Origin: UBA6544 sp049601975
GTDB taxonomy: Bacteria > Pseudomonadota > Alphaproteobacteria > UBA8366
DNA length: 5,337 bases
Reading direction: 5' to 3'
NCBI GenBank assembly: GCA_049601975.1
Contig: JBMYRC010000204.1
Span: forward strand, 1-5,337
Every line of letters begins with the position of its first letter. The first letter of the stretch is position 1. Positions 4,703-5,337 of this stretch are shown here, piece after piece. Position numbers and translations under genes: made by a program. Under the pieces are notes generated by a model, which did no database searches, was not told the origin of the DNA, and saw only the letters and a program-made list of their open reading frames with translations.

Positions 4703-5337
4703 ATGGCTCTTATCGAACAGCATGTCGACGTCACTACCAAATACGGAAAATGCCGGTCCTTCGCGGCGTGTCCGGAGGAGCCGGGGCAGTATCCCGGGAT
4801 CATCTTCTATATGGATGCGCCGGGCTATCGGACCGAACTTGAGAACATGGCGCGGCGGATCGCCAAGATGGGTTATTTCTGCCTCCTGCCCGATATGTAC
4901 TACCGGCTCGGCACCTGTCATTTCGATATCCCGCGCCGTAACGAGGGCATGTCGAAAGTGATCTTCGCGGCGATGCATCATTTGGACAATCAGATGGTTG
5001 CGGAAGACACCGGCGGTTGGATCGCCTGGCTCGATGCTCAGGACAAATGTGCGCCAGGACCCATCGGTGTTGTCGGTCACTGCATGAGCGGGCAGTACGT
5101 CACCACGGTCGCGGCGCAATTCTCGACACGGATCGCGGCGGCGGCGTCGATGTACGGTGTCGGCATTGTCACAGACAAAGACGATTCCCCGCATCTCCGT
5201 CTCAACGATATCAAGGGCGAGATGCTGTTCAACTTCGCCGAAGTCGATCACGCGGTGCCGGACGAAGATGTGAAGAATCTGCGTAAGGCCCTCAAGGGAT
5301 CGAAATGCAAGGCGACCGTGAAGGTCTATAAAGATAC
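4703..5337 (+). CDS. Dienelactone hydrolase family protein, 3' end outside window
   Basis: An open frame from ATG 4703 gives 211 residues and runs off the right edge without a stop. It belongs to the dienelactone hydrolase family of alpha/beta hydrolases, cytoplasmic enzymes that open lactones such as 4-carboxymethylenebutenolide to maleylacetate using a Cys-Asp-His triad. Visible parts are YPGIIFYMDAPGYRTELENM (30-49; first strand and oxyanion loop), GYFCLLPDMYYRLG (57-70; the conserved LLPD.YYR block), IGVVGHCMSG (121-130) with nucleophile Cys127 (codon 5081-5083), and MLFNFAEVDHAVPDEDV (174-190) with acid Asp182. The catalytic His should lie just beyond the window. The elbow reads G-H-C-M-S-G, with Ser where classical enzymes have Gly two residues after the Cys. 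The spacer before it carries a repeat hairpin, so it may be a separate transcription unit, though same strand and 149-bp spacing allow read-through. Substrate is unknown; many family members act on esters other than dienelactone. Confidence 0.88.
   Translation, partial: MALIEQHVDVTTKYGKCRSFAACPEEPGQYPGIIFYMDAPGYRTELENMARRIAKMGYFCLLPDMYYRLGTCHFDIPRRNEGMSKVIFAAMHHLDNQMVAEDTGGWIAWLDAQDKCAPGPIGVVGHCMSGQYVTTVAAQFSTRIAAAASMYGVGIVTDKDDSPHLRLNDIKGEMLFNFAEVDHAVPDEDVKNLRKALKGSKCKATVKVYKD

Noticed and set aside
4676..5251. Long open frame (191 codons) on the minus strand
   Set aside because: It lies antisense to the dienelactone hydrolase gene, whose motifs and ribosome binding site are clear. Its product is His/Arg/Asp-rich with no recognisable motif, as expected for a mirror frame in GC-rich coding DNA.

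Overview
The window looks like a piece of a GC-rich proteobacterial chromosome, most plausibly an alphaproteobacterium. This is inferred from coding sequence at roughly 60-68% GC, Shine-Dalgarno-led starts, the gene families present, and a dispersed palindromic repeat built on a CACCCTAAC / GTTAGGGTG core of a kind common in such genomes. There are six genes. All have homology to enzymes of organic-acid or aromatic-acid catabolism; none is a mobile-element, phage or RNA gene.

Layout. (1) 1-537 (+): C-terminal half of an enolase-superfamily (mandelate racemase/muconate lactonizing enzyme) protein cut by the left edge. (2) 538-1040: a convergent intergenic region with an inverted pair of REP-like units just after the stop codon, then a very AT-rich island (16% GC over 781-960). 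(3) 1041-2246 (-): a family III (CaiB/BaiF) CoA-transferase with a GTG start. (4) 2247-2387: a divergent control region with a GTCTAG direct repeat close to the start of the right-hand operon. (5) 2388-4553 (+): a tight three-gene operon with the A and B subunits of a family I 3-oxoacid/3-oxoadipate-type CoA-transferase (TAATG overlap) and an alpha/beta hydrolase. (6) 4554-4702: a spacer with a third copy of the repeat as a hairpin 10 nt after the stop. (7) 4703-end (+): a dienelactone-hydrolase-family protein cut by the right edge.

How the genes may work together (inference). An MR/MLE-type enzyme, an enol-lactonase-like alpha/beta hydrolase, a PcaIJ-like CoA-transferase and a dienelactone hydrolase resemble the parts list of ortho-cleavage (beta-ketoadipate or modified ortho) pathways: cycloisomerise, hydrolyse a lactone, activate the oxoacid as a CoA ester. 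The family III CoA-transferase on the opposite strand offers a second, mechanistically different activation step. Two key proteins depart from textbook active sites: the alpha/beta hydrolase has Ala where the nucleophilic Ser should be, and the enolase-superfamily protein lacks the third metal-ligand Glu and the Asp/His dyad at their expected places. The cluster may therefore run a variant pathway on an unidentified substrate. I see no CRISPR array, tRNA, rRNA, IS element or defence system.
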